Assembly: GCA_050246915.1 (NCBI GenBank)
Contig: JBFWVD010000036.1
Span: 1-51,702 of the forward strand
Length of the DNA: 51,702 nt
Direction of reading: 5' to 3'
Source of the DNA: JBFWVD01 sp050246915
GTDB lineage: Bacteria > Actinomycetota > Acidimicrobiia > Acidimicrobiales > Ilumatobacteraceae
Positions 17,384-25,042 of the stretch are shown here, in pieces. The stretch's first letter is position 1; the number at the start of each line of letters is the position of its first letter. The position numbers and the translations under genes were made by a program. Under the pieces are notes generated by a model. It saw only the letters and a program-made list of their open reading frames with translations. It searched no databases and was not told the origin of the DNA.

Positions 17384-18036
17384 TCAAGGTGCTGGTGGTC
17401 GACGACCACGCCATGGTGCGGACCGGACTGACGGAGTTGCTTCGTCAATCGCCCGAGCTGCAGGTGGTGGGCGAAGCGGCCAACGGCGAAGCGGCCATCG
17501 AGCAGGCTCGCGCCACCGAGCCCGACGTGGTGTTGATGGACTTGGCGATGCCGATCATGGACGGCGTGGCGGCGACCCGGGTCATCGTCGGCGAGCGGCC
17601 GAACACGACGGTCGTGGCATTGACCACCTATCACGAGCCGGCGCGGGTACGCGCCGCCCTCGACGCCGGCGCCATGGGGTACCTCCTCAAGGACATCGAG
17701 CCGGCCGCGCTCATCGCTGCCATCCACACCGCGTACTCCGGCGGTGTGCCCCTGAGCCCGGTGGTGGCGCGCCGCGCCCTGCGCGGTGGGTCACGCGGCG
17801 ATGTGGAACTGAGTGGTCGCGAACGCGAGATCTTGCTGCTCGTGCAGGCCGGTCACACCAATCGGGAGATCGGTGCTCGACTGTCGATCACCGAAAAGAC
17901 GGTGAAGGCCCACATGGGCCGCATCTTCCAGCGCCTTGGTGTCAGCGACCGCGGCGCGGCGGCCGAGTGGGCCAGTAACCGTCCCGATCAATTCGTCGAA
18001 GCCGACCCCGACGCGGGTCTGCCCGCCACCGGCTGA
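17380..18036 (+). CDS. NarL/LuxR-family response regulator, partner of the upstream kinase
   Basis: A 218-residue regulator. The receiver domain starts at the first residues (MIKVLVVDDHAMVRTG), with phospho-acceptor Asp54 in VLMDLAMPIMDG and the conserved Lys in GYLLKDIEP. A LuxR-type helix-turn-helix follows (LSGREREILLLVQAG and TEKTVKAHMGRIF). The ATG overlaps the kinase stop (ATGA at 17380-17383), which implies translational coupling and a cognate pair. Its stop codon directly abuts the stop of the convergent CsoR-family gene with no base between them. Confidence 0.92.
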   Translation: MIKVLVVDDHAMVRTGLTELLRQSPELQVVGEAANGEAAIEQARATEPDVVLMDLAMPIMDGVAATRVIVGERPNTTVVALTTYHEPARVRAALDAGAMGYLLKDIEPAALIAAIHTAYSGGVPLSPVVARRALRGGSRGDVELSGREREILLLVQAGHTNREIGARLSITEKTVKAHMGRIFQRLGVSDRGAAAEWASNRPDQFVEADPDAGLPATG

Positions 18037-18306
18037 TCAGGCGAGCTTCAAGAACAGCTGCTCCACCTCGGCCAGATCGAACCCCGCGTCAGCGGCCTTG
18101 TCGGCGTCGTTCAGGCAGGTGGTGAGACCGGCGACCAGCAGCTTGAATCCGACCTGGTCGATGGCCTTGCCCGCTGCCGACACCTGGGTGATCACCTCGC
18201 GACACTCGCGGCCGTCGGTCAGCATCTGCTGCAGCCCTCGTACCTGGCCTTCGATCCGACGCAGGCGCTTGATCAGGTCGGTCACGACTTCTTCGGGCAG
18301 TTCCAC
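18037..18306 (-). CDS. CsoR/CstR-family (DUF156) metal- or persulfide-sensing repressor
   Basis: An 89-residue all-helical repressor of the CsoR/RcnR/CstR family (IKRLRRIEGQVRGLQQML is the family hallmark). Copper-sensing CsoR uses Cys-His-Cys. Here both cysteines are present (Cys35 in GRECREV, Cys64 in LTTCLND), but the residue four before the second Cys, normally the copper-binding His, is Gly60. A two-cysteine, no-histidine site is the pattern of CstR-type persulfide sensors, and the segment CREVITQVSA also matches CstR. A sulfur-sensing role is therefore more likely than copper, but it is inferred. The GTG start at 18306 has GGGAG seven bases upstream. A palindromic operator lies 23 bases before the start. 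No transporter or sulfurtransferase gene is adjacent. Confidence 0.88.
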   Translation of the reverse strand: MELPEEVVTDLIKRLRRIEGQVRGLQQMLTDGRECREVITQVSAAGKAIDQVGFKLLVAGLTTCLNDADKAADAGFDLAEVEQLFLKLA

Positions 18307-18329
18307 GGCTGTCTCCCGGCTGGTGAGCT

Positions 18330-18347
18330 GATACCCATGAGGGTATC
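18330..18347 (-). promoter_or_regulatory. CsoR/CstR-type operator
   Basis: A perfect inverted repeat, GATACCC-ATGA-GGGTATC, lies directly upstream of the repressor gene. TACCC-N4/5-GGGTA is the known operator form for the CsoR/CstR family, so autoregulation is likely. Confidence 0.75.
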
Positions 18348-18401
18348 AAGTCGGCGTGGGTTCGCGCCGCCCGCTCATCGCGTGGTCCGCTATGTGCGCG
18401 A

Positions 18402-19340
18402 TCAGCGTCCGGTGAGGAGTCCGTCGATGAGCGCGACGAGCACTGCCTGTTGGGTGCACAGCCGGTTGCCGGCCTGATCCCACACGAGGCTGCGGGCGCC
18501 GTCCATCACCGATGCGGTCACCTCGTCACCGCGGTGGGCGGGGAGGCAGTGCATGAACACCGCGTCGGGTGCGGCCGCGGCCATCAGCTCGTCGTTCACC
18601 TGGAACGGCCGCAGCGACTCATAGCGCGACACCTTCGTCGACTCATCCTGGCCCATCGACAGCCACACATCGGTGGACACGATGTTGGCCTCGCGTGCGC
18701 CATCGCGTGGGGTGTCGGTGACAGTGACCGAGCCGCCGTTGGCCTCGGCCAAGTCGGCCGCCTCAGCGATGATCAGCGGATCGGGCTGATAGCCGACGGG
18801 GCAGGCGAGCACCACGTGCATCCCACTGAGCGCGCCCGCCTCGGCCAGCGAGTGGGCGGTGTTGCCGCCGTCACCGACGTAGAGATGGGTGAGGCCCCGG
18901 AGGCTCCCGAAGTGCTGTCTGATGGTGAGGAGATCAGCCAGCGACTGACACGGATGATGGCCGTCGGTGAGCGCGTTGACCACGGGGATCGACGCGGCCC
19001 GGGCGAAGCGAGCCACCTCGTCGTCGGCGAACGTGCGGATGACGAACGCCCGGAGGAACCGGCTCATCACCATCGCCGTGTCCTCGATGGTCTCGCCCCG
19101 CCCCAGCTGCAGGTCGTTGGGGCCGAGGACCTGCGGGGTGGCTCCCAAACGGGTGATCGCGGTGGCGAAGCTCAGCCGGGTCCGGGTCGACGGCTTGGCG
19201 AAGTAGCAGCCAACCGTCTCGTGGCGCAGCAGATCGACACGCCCGTGCGGTTCGCGGGTGAGCTCCTCGGACAGGTCGAGCAGCACCGTGAGATCGCCGG
19301 GCGTGAGGTCCGCGGTTCGGAGCAGGTCCTTGAGCGCCAT
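18402..19340 (-). CDS. argF: Ornithine carbamoyltransferase
   Basis: A 312-residue enzyme that transfers the carbamoyl group from carbamoyl phosphate to ornithine to give citrulline in arginine biosynthesis. The carbamoyl-phosphate site STRTRLSF, the HPCQ motif (DGHHPCQSLADLL) and the ornithine-side HCLP motif (FMHCLPAHRG) are all present. The ATG at 19340 begins with MALKDLLRTADLTPGDL, the usual OTC N-terminus; in-frame starts at 19391 (ATG) and 19424 (GTG) would add an untypical leader. It stands alone, without other arg genes. LDLSEEL and the SMG-type loop favour OTC over aspartate transcarbamoylase. Confidence 0.92.
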   Translation of the reverse strand: MALKDLLRTADLTPGDLTVLLDLSEELTREPHGRVDLLRHETVGCYFAKPSTRTRLSFATAITRLGATPQVLGPNDLQLGRGETIEDTAMVMSRFLRAFVIRTFADDEVARFARAASIPVVNALTDGHHPCQSLADLLTIRQHFGSLRGLTHLYVGDGGNTAHSLAEAGALSGMHVVLACPVGYQPDPLIIAEAADLAEANGGSVTVTDTPRDGAREANIVSTDVWLSMGQDESTKVSRYESLRPFQVNDELMAAAAPDAVFMHCLPAHRGDEVTASVMDGARSLVWDQAGNRLCTQQAVLVALIDGLLTGR

Positions 19341-19459
19341 CGTCGGAGTCTGACGGATGGCCACGTTGGCTCCCAAAGCAGAAATCGTCATGAGGTCGTT
19401 GCGCGACCGCCAGCGATCCGACACCGTCCGTTCACCGTGGCTGGTTCTTTGTCAAGGAA

Positions 19460-20872
19460 ATGGGGGCGGTGTGTTCCAGACGCCCGTCGCGGTCTACGGT
19501 TCGGAGCGTGGCGGACAAGGGAAGGATCGACGCGCAATCGCGTGGTTCGACCGGAGCCGCGCCTGTGAGCCCGATCCCCAAGGCCCGCACGGTGACGCCG
19601 CGGACAGGTGCCTATCGCAAGGTTGCCGGGATGATGTTCGATGCCTTCATCGTCATCAGCCCCGACGGGACGGTGATCGACGCCGTCGATGTGGAGTGGC
19701 TCGGCTACCACAGTGCTGATGCCGTCGGGATGAACGCTGTTGAGCTGTTGCATCCCGACGATGTGGAGCGGGCACTCACTGCACTGGGTCGCGAGCTCGC
19801 CGGCGTCGACAGCCATCGGTCCGGATCGCTGCTGGTGCGCGTCCAGCGCGCTGATGGGATGTGGAGCACCGTGGAGATGCTCGGTTCGGCGCGGCTCGAC
19901 GATCCCGACATCGGTGGCGTGCTCGTCATGCTTCGCGACGTCACTGGCCGGCCGGTGGCCGATCGGGCGCTGGCAGTGAGCGAGTACTTGTACCGGGGTC
20001 TGGGCACCACAGCCATGGAGTTCACGGTCATCGTCGATCAGCGTGGCGCCCCGCTGCACTACAGCCCGTCGCTCACCGCTGTGCTCGGGTGGCAGGCGGC
20101 CGAACTGCTGACCATGGATCCGATGTCCATCGTGCATCCCGATGATCATCTGCGCCTGCGAACCGAGGTCCGCAACGCGTTGCAGTCTTCCAACGGTGTG
20201 CGTCGTGCCGACTTCCGGTGCATGCGTCCCGACGGCAGCCATCTGTGGGTCGACACGACCATCGCCAACCTGCTGGAAGATCCGGTGGTGGCCGGCGTGG
20301 TGTTCCACGCCCGCAACATCGACGAGCGTCGTCGTGCCGCTGATCGGTTGTTCCATCTCGCGCTGCACGATCCGCTCACCGGTCTGCCCAACCGAGCGCA
20401 CTTCGCCGAGCATCTCGACGCGTTGCTGTCGGAGCCGGCGGTCACCTCGGTCACGGTGCTGTTCTGCGATCTCGTCGGGTTCAAGGCGGTCAACGATCGG
20501 CTCGGACATCTGGCGGGTGATGAGCTGCTGCGCTATGTGGCACAACGGCTTCGACGCGCGGTGCGACCGGGCGACCTCGTGGCGCGAGTCGGCGGCGACG
20601 AGTTCTGCACGGTGTGCACCGACATCGACTCGAGTCACGCGATGGAACTCGCCGAGCGCATCGTGCACGCGTTCGCCGACCCGATCGCCCTCGAAGGGGT
20701 GTCGGTGGCGGTGGGCATCAGCGTGGGTGTCGCGCATGCGCCCGGCGGCAGCCGCAGCGCCGACCTCATGCGGCGAGCCGATGCGGCGATGTACCGGGCC
20801 AAGGCCAAGGGGCGCAACGCTCTCGAGCTGGCCACGGACTGGGCGACGATCGAGACGCCGGAGCTGGACTGA
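19460..20872 (+). CDS. Diguanylate cyclase with two PAS domains
   Basis: A 470-residue signalling enzyme predicted to make cyclic di-GMP from two GTP. Two PAS-type sensor domains (about 55-170 and 180-300; LLHPDDVERAL and SIVHPDDHLRLR are typical) precede a GGDEF domain. That domain has an intact active-site motif (RVGGDEF) and an inhibitory I-site (RPGD) five residues before it. No EAL phosphodiesterase domain, signal peptide or transmembrane helix is present. The ATG at 19460 has AAGGA too close for an ideal ribosome site; a GTG at 19508 is possible. It may feed the c-di-GMP-binding MshEN domains of PilB encoded 10 kb downstream, but this is inference. Confidence 0.9.
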   Translation: MGAVCSRRPSRSTVRSVADKGRIDAQSRGSTGAAPVSPIPKARTVTPRTGAYRKVAGMMFDAFIVISPDGTVIDAVDVEWLGYHSADAVGMNAVELLHPDDVERALTALGRELAGVDSHRSGSLLVRVQRADGMWSTVEMLGSARLDDPDIGGVLVMLRDVTGRPVADRALAVSEYLYRGLGTTAMEFTVIVDQRGAPLHYSPSLTAVLGWQAAELLTMDPMSIVHPDDHLRLRTEVRNALQSSNGVRRADFRCMRPDGSHLWVDTTIANLLEDPVVAGVVFHARNIDERRRAADRLFHLALHDPLTGLPNRAHFAEHLDALLSEPAVTSVTVLFCDLVGFKAVNDRLGHLAGDELLRYVAQRLRRAVRPGDLVARVGGDEFCTVCTDIDSSHAMELAERIVHAFADPIALEGVSVAVGISVGVAHAPGGSRSADLMRRADAAMYRAKAKGRNALELATDWATIETPELD

Positions 20873-20900
20873 ACGGCACCATCGTCGCCACCCTGCCGAG

Positions 20901-20972
20901 CCTCGATGGCGTGCCGAGCATCGACGGCGTGCCGGGCATCGATGGCGTGCCGAGCATCGACGGCGTGGCGGC
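20901..20972. repeat. Four tandem 18-bp units after the diguanylate cyclase gene
   Basis: Four near-identical 18-bp units (starts 20901, 20919, 20937 and 20955) alternate in sequence as two 36-bp pairs. They lie in the short gap between two convergent stop codons. In one plus-strand frame they would read as a six-residue repeat (PSIDGV), but that frame overlaps the cyclase gene and is not believed to be coding. Confidence 0.8.
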
Positions 20973-20974
20973 CG

Positions 20975-22453
20975 TCAGCGCTGGCGGATGTCGGCCGAGC
21001 GAGCGTGTGCGTCGAGCACTTCCGCCATGATCTTGGTGAGCTTCACCGCGGTGGGCACGTGGAGGTACTCGTTCGGACCGTGTGCGTTGGAGTCGGGTCC
21101 GAGCACGCCGGTGATGACGAACTGCGCGTTGGGGAACCGGCGGCCCAGCATGGCCATGAACGGGATCGATCCGCCTTCTCCCAGCGTCGCCGCCGGAGCG
21201 CCGAACCAGGCGCGTGAGGATCGATCGAGCATGGATGCCAACCAAGGGGCAGTGGCCGGGGCGTCCCATCCTGCGGCACCCTCGGGGTGGCTCACGGTGA
21301 CCTGCGCTCCGTAGGGCGGTGCATCGGTCAAGATGCGCTCGACCGATGCGATGGCCCGATCGGGGTCGACCCCGGGTGGGATGCGGAAGCTGAGCGCAAG
21401 AGAGGTTGACGGGCGCAGGACGTTGCCTCCCTTGCCGACGGCGGGCAGGCCATCGGCGGCGATGATGCTGAGCGTCGGTCGCCACGTGCTGTTGAGCAGC
21501 TGCTCGGTTGGATCGTCGGTGACGGGACGCGTGGCGCCTGCGGTGGGAAGACCGTTCACGGGAGCCCCGATCATGGACGCCAGCTCGCGTGCTTCGTTCA
21601 TGCGATGACGAGGGATGGCCACGTGCATCTCGGGCACGAGCACCATGGCGGTTCGCGAGTTCTCGACGCGATCGAGCAACTGCCGCATGATGCGGAAGCT
21701 CGATGGGACGATGCCGCTCCCGCTTCCGGAGTGCACCCCCTCGGTCAGCACCTGCACCGTGAGGGTCAATCCGACGAGGCCGCGCAGCGACGTGGTCGTC
21801 CACAGTCGCTCGTAGTCATGACACCCCGAGTCGAGGCAGATGACGAGGCTGACGTCGCCCAGGCGATCGCCGAGTGCGTCGAGATGTGCCGGGAGATCGC
21901 ACGAGCCCGACTCTTCGCTGGCCTCGATGAGCACCACGAGTCGACGGTGTGAGCCACCGGCACGTTGGCAGGCCTCGACAGCGGTGAGTGCGGCGAATGC
22001 GCTGTATCCGTCATCGGCTCCACCTCGGCCGTAGAGACGATCACCGTCGAGCACCGGTGTCCACGGGCCCAGCCCGTCACGCCAGCCGGTCATCTCGGGC
22101 TGCTTGTCGAGATGTCCGTACAACAACGCGGTGCCGGGCGCGACGCAGTTGTGCGCAGCGATGTCGATGACGATGAGCGGTGTGTGGCCCGGCAGTTGCT
22201 GAAGCGACACCGACATCCCGGCGATGGCGCGGGTCGCGCACCATGACCGCACCAGTTCGACGGCCGAGGCCAGGTGACCGTTGGATCCCCACTGTGGATC
22301 GAACGCTGGGGACAGGGCGGGGATGGTGATGTAGTCGGTGAGTCGATCGATGATGTCCTCGGACCACGCTCGATCGACCAGGTCGGACACAGCGGCGAGA
22401 TCGAGTGTGACGTCGGCACGGCCAGGGATGGGAATCGACGACTCACCGATCAT
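20975..22453 (-). CDS. M20 family metallopeptidase (dipeptidase-like)
   Basis: A 492-residue zinc-dependent exopeptidase of the M20/ArgE/DapE/carnosinase group. The metal-ligand positions are visible in order: His in LLYGHLDKQPE, bridging Asp in RGGADDG, catalytic Glu pair in EASEESGS, Asp in VICLDSG and the distal His in GPDSNAHGPNE. A dimerisation domain is inserted between them, as usual. The length and the LDKQPE variant fit the cytosolic nonspecific dipeptidase/M20 subgroup more than DapE. No signal peptide is seen. The start is ATG at 22453. It is divergent from the MaoC gene. Confidence 0.88.
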   Translation of the reverse strand: MIGESSIPIPGRADVTLDLAAVSDLVDRAWSEDIIDRLTDYITIPALSPAFDPQWGSNGHLASAVELVRSWCATRAIAGMSVSLQQLPGHTPLIVIDIAAHNCVAPGTALLYGHLDKQPEMTGWRDGLGPWTPVLDGDRLYGRGGADDGYSAFAALTAVEACQRAGGSHRRLVVLIEASEESGSCDLPAHLDALGDRLGDVSLVICLDSGCHDYERLWTTTSLRGLVGLTLTVQVLTEGVHSGSGSGIVPSSFRIMRQLLDRVENSRTAMVLVPEMHVAIPRHRMNEARELASMIGAPVNGLPTAGATRPVTDDPTEQLLNSTWRPTLSIIAADGLPAVGKGGNVLRPSTSLALSFRIPPGVDPDRAIASVERILTDAPPYGAQVTVSHPEGAAGWDAPATAPWLASMLDRSSRAWFGAPAATLGEGGSIPFMAMLGRRFPNAQFVITGVLGPDSNAHGPNEYLHVPTAVKLTKIMAEVLDAHARSADIRQR

Positions 22454-22819
22454 GGAAGGGCCCTTTCGCGGTCCGCGGTCACGCGCTGCGGGATGACACT
22501 GCGCTGCGGGGTGACACTAGGTCCGCCTCGGCTCGATCGAGCCGCCAGCTGGTTTCCATCGACCAACTTCTCGTGGCCAGCGAGCCCCCGGGGGGACGAA
22601 GGGCCCGCTGGCCGGTTGAAGTTGTGATGGTCACGATAGGGATCGCAGGTTTCGTCACGATGACGCCGGTGTAAAGGTCAGGAGGCGGGTCTGTGGCCGT
22701 TGTGGGTCGCCGCTGGTGAGGTGAGTGCGACCTCGGACAGTTGATCCGTGCCGTGTCTCGTGGACTCGTCGATCGCCGGTGGGTCAAGATGCCCTTGGAA
22801 TCGACCCAAGGAGCTTGTG
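22454..22819. other. Divergent intergenic region with hairpin and direct repeat, no gene seen
   Basis: This 366-base stretch separates the divergent peptidase and MaoC genes. No credible coding sequence is visible. It holds an 18-bp direct repeat with one mismatch (22483-22500 and 22501-22518) and a long imperfect hairpin (22564-22624), described separately. Confidence 0.5.
22564..22624. repeat. Long imperfect hairpin between divergent genes
   Basis: Three nested arm pairs can form: CAACTTC with GAAGTTG, GGCCAGCG with CGCTGGCC, and GCCC with GGGC, separated by a small internal loop and a single mismatch. There is no T run on either side. It lies between two divergent promoters, where a terminator is not expected. 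Confidence 0.75.
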
Positions 22820-23656
22820 ATGCCCATCAACCCAGATGCAGTCGGTGCAACGTCGTCGCCGTACCACGTGTCGTGGACCTCGAAGGACTGCCTGCTGTAC
22901 GCCGTCGGCATCGGTGCGGGCACCGAGGAGTTGGCCTTCACCACCGAGAACACGGCCAACACCCCGCAGCAGGTGTACCCCACCTTCCCCGTCACCGTCG
23001 GCTGGGGTCAGGGCGATGCCATGGCTCACATCGGCGACTTCAACATGGCCATGCTCCTGCACGGCAAGCAGTCGGTCACGCTGCATCAGCCGCTCACCCC
23101 CGATGGTGAGGCCGACTGCGTGCAGAAGATCGTCGCCATCTACGACAAGGGCAACGCTGCAGTGGTGGTGGCCGAGACGGCGGCCACCGACGCGAACGGC
23201 AAGCCGTGGTACACGCTGTCATCGCAGGCCTTCATCCGCGGCGAAGGTGGATGGGGCGGCGATCGTGGCCCATCGGGAGAGGTGAACGTGCCGCCGTCAC
23301 GTGAGCCCGATCACGTGGTCACCTATCAGACGACCAAGGACCAGGCGCTGCTGTATCGCCTGACCGGCGACCGCAACCCTCTCCACTCCGACCCGGCGTT
23401 CGCGGCGATGGGCGGGTTCCCGCAGCCGATCCTGCACGGACTGTGCACCTACGGTTTCACGGGACGGGCGTTGACCGCGACCGTGTGTGGCGGTGACTCC
23501 AGCCGCTTCAAGCACATGGAGGCCCGCTTCAAGTCGCCGACCATCCCCGGTGAGGCGCTCACCATCCGTATCTGGGTGGACGGCGGCGACGCCATCTACA
23601 CGACGTCGGTGGACGATCGCCTGGTGATCGACCAAGGGCTGTGCAAGTTCGTCTGA
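22820..23656 (+). CDS. MaoC-type enoyl-CoA hydratase (double hotdog)
   Basis: A 278-residue double-hotdog protein of the MaoC / (R)-specific 2-enoyl-CoA hydratase group. The C-terminal hotdog carries the catalytic hydratase motif with Asp and His (RLTGDRNPLHSDPAFAAM) followed by GGFPQPILHG. The N-terminal half is a degenerate hotdog that usually forms the acyl-binding tunnel. These enzymes hydrate trans-2-enoyl-CoA in beta-oxidation of fatty acids or sterol side chains, in keeping with the acyl-CoA ligases in the window. The ATG at 22820 is fixed by AAGGAG seven bases upstream. Confidence 0.9.
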   Translation: MPINPDAVGATSSPYHVSWTSKDCLLYAVGIGAGTEELAFTTENTANTPQQVYPTFPVTVGWGQGDAMAHIGDFNMAMLLHGKQSVTLHQPLTPDGEADCVQKIVAIYDKGNAAVVVAETAATDANGKPWYTLSSQAFIRGEGGWGGDRGPSGEVNVPPSREPDHVVTYQTTKDQALLYRLTGDRNPLHSDPAFAAMGGFPQPILHGLCTYGFTGRALTATVCGGDSSRFKHMEARFKSPTIPGEALTIRIWVDGGDAIYTTSVDDRLVIDQGLCKFV

Positions 23657-23670
23657 GGCCGCTCACCTTG

Positions 23671-23745
23671 GTCAATTCGAATTGACGCGCTCGAGGTTGG
23701 CCGCTCTTTGTCGCCTGGCGGTGAAAAGCGGCCGAACCTCGAGCG
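23671..23745. terminator. Palindrome and bidirectional terminator-like hairpin
   Basis: Between convergent genes lie a perfect 16-bp palindrome (GTCAATTCGAATTGAC, 23671-23686) and then a stem of CGCTCGAGGTT paired with AACCTCGAGCG, with CCGCT/AGCGG inside (23688-23745). The long stem suits termination in both directions. The palindrome is also the most symmetric copy of the dispersed CAAY-N4-RTTG word. Confidence 0.65.
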
Positions 23746-23775
23746 TGGGGCCGACTCGATCAGAACGCCGCTCGA

Positions 23776-24435
23776 TCAGAACAAGGTGAGATCGTCGGGT
23801 CGCATCCCGCGCAGTTCGTCGTAGTTGACCTCGACCCACCGCAGGCCGCGTGACTCGGCGAGCACACGGGCCTGGGGCTTCACGATCTGGGCGGCGAAGA
23901 TGCCACGCAACGGCTGCAGGTGTGCCTCGCGGCTGAGCCGCTCGAGGTAGCGCACCAACTGCTCCACGCCGTCGATTTCGCCCCGGCGCTTGATCTCGAC
24001 TGCGACGTGCGTGCCATCGGGATCCCGGCACAACAGGTCGACCGGTCCGATGTCGGTGGGGTACTCGCGTCGGATCAGCGTGAGCGGCTCGCCGAGGGCA
24101 TCGGGCGTGGCGGCGAGCAGTTCTTGCAGATGGGCCTCCACGCCGTCCTTCACCAAACCGGGGTCCACGCCGAGTTCGTGTGCGCTGTCGCTGAAGACCT
24201 CTTCGAGGGTGATGACCAATCGCTCGCCCTTGGGGTTGGCTACGGACCACACACCGTCGGCCTCGGTGAGGGTGTTGGGGGAGTTCATCCAGTTGAGCGG
24301 CTTGTAGGCACCGCCATCGGCGTGGATGGCCACGCACCCGTCCGCCTTCACCATGAGGAGGCGGACCGCGCTGGGGAGATGAGCCGATAGGCGACCGTCG
24401 TAGTCGACGGTGCAGCGGGCGATCACGAGGCGCAT
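23776..24435 (-). CDS. nucS: NucS/EndoMS mismatch-specific endonuclease
   Basis: A 219-residue endonuclease that replaces MutS/MutL mismatch repair in many Actinobacteria by cutting both strands at G/T, G/G and T/T mismatches. The N-terminal half carries the conserved MRLVIARCTVDYDGRL start and KPLNWM. The C-terminal nuclease domain has Asp in PVDLLCRD and the E-x-K motif (VAVEIKRRG). The extreme C-terminus DDLTLF looks like a sliding-clamp-binding motif, as known for NucS. The start at 24435 matches the family N-terminus; the open frame further upstream overlaps the divergent promoter region. Confidence 0.93.
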   Translation of the reverse strand: MRLVIARCTVDYDGRLSAHLPSAVRLLMVKADGCVAIHADGGAYKPLNWMNSPNTLTEADGVWSVANPKGERLVITLEEVFSDSAHELGVDPGLVKDGVEAHLQELLAATPDALGEPLTLIRREYPTDIGPVDLLCRDPDGTHVAVEIKRRGEIDGVEQLVRYLERLSREAHLQPLRGIFAAQIVKPQARVLAESRGLRWVEVNYDELRGMRPDDLTLF

Positions 24436-24527
24436 CCATCTGACCGTAGCCAGCTGTTGTGGCGGGCCGGGGGAGGACCGCGATGCCCGGGTGGCACATG
24501 GACCCACACCCGCCGAAGCTGGTTCAG

Positions 24528-24550
24528 TTCTGCACCTATGCGGTGCAGAA
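24528..24550. promoter_or_regulatory. Perfect 23-bp palindrome in the nucS/padR divergent region
   Basis: Perfect 9-bp arms TTCTGCACC and GGTGCAGAA are separated by five bases. The position between two divergent start codons (93 bases from nucS, 97 from padR) and the spacing suggest a dimeric repressor operator. The binding protein is unknown; the neighbouring PadR is a candidate. Confidence 0.6.
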
Positions 24551-24646
24551 GTGCAACAGGTTCTCGACAGGCGGGGCGACCGGGCGCGACGGGGCACCGC
24601 TGGGGGAGCGCGAGCCGGCACAACAACCTCTTGCCACTACCGTGGA

Positions 24647-25042
24647 ATGTGGAATAGTGTTCGATGCGTGGCACCGCAGGCTCCCATCCGGCTCGAGACC
24701 AGTCAGTTGCTCAAAGGGGTGCTCGACGCCGTCGTGCTGGCCGCCCTGGCCGAGGGTGATGGCTACGGCTACGACGTCGTGCGCCGATTGCGGGCCGGGG
24801 GCATCGCCGACGTCGGTGACGCCTCGGTGTACGGCACGCTCCGCCGCCTGTTCGGGCACGGGCTGCTCACCAGTTACGTGGTGCCCAGCGACGAGGGCCC
24901 CCATCGCAAGTACTACGGACTCACCCCGCTCGGGCGCAAGACGCTCGAGGCACAACGAACCGACTGGCTGTCGTTCACGTCCATCATCGAGGCCATCCTC
25001 GATGGGAGCGGCCTGCCCGAGACCGAAGGAGGGCGACCATGA
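24647..25042 (+). CDS. PadR-family transcriptional regulator
   Basis: A 131-residue winged-helix repressor of the PadR family: RLETSQLLKGVLDAVVLAALAE is the family start (first helix SQLLKGVLD), followed by GYGYDVVRRL, then the wing with SVYGTLRRLFGHGLL and KYYGLTPLGRKTLE. The ATG at 24647 has no clear ribosome site and could be leaderless; a GTG at 24668 would give a start closer to many relatives. It overlaps the next gene by an ATGA. PadR genes are very often coupled in this way to a membrane protein with a HAAS domain, as here. Confidence 0.88.
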   Translation: MWNSVRCVAPQAPIRLETSQLLKGVLDAVVLAALAEGDGYGYDVVRRLRAGGIADVGDASVYGTLRRLFGHGLLTSYVVPSDEGPHRKYYGLTPLGRKTLEAQRTDWLSFTSIIEAILDGSGLPETEGGRP

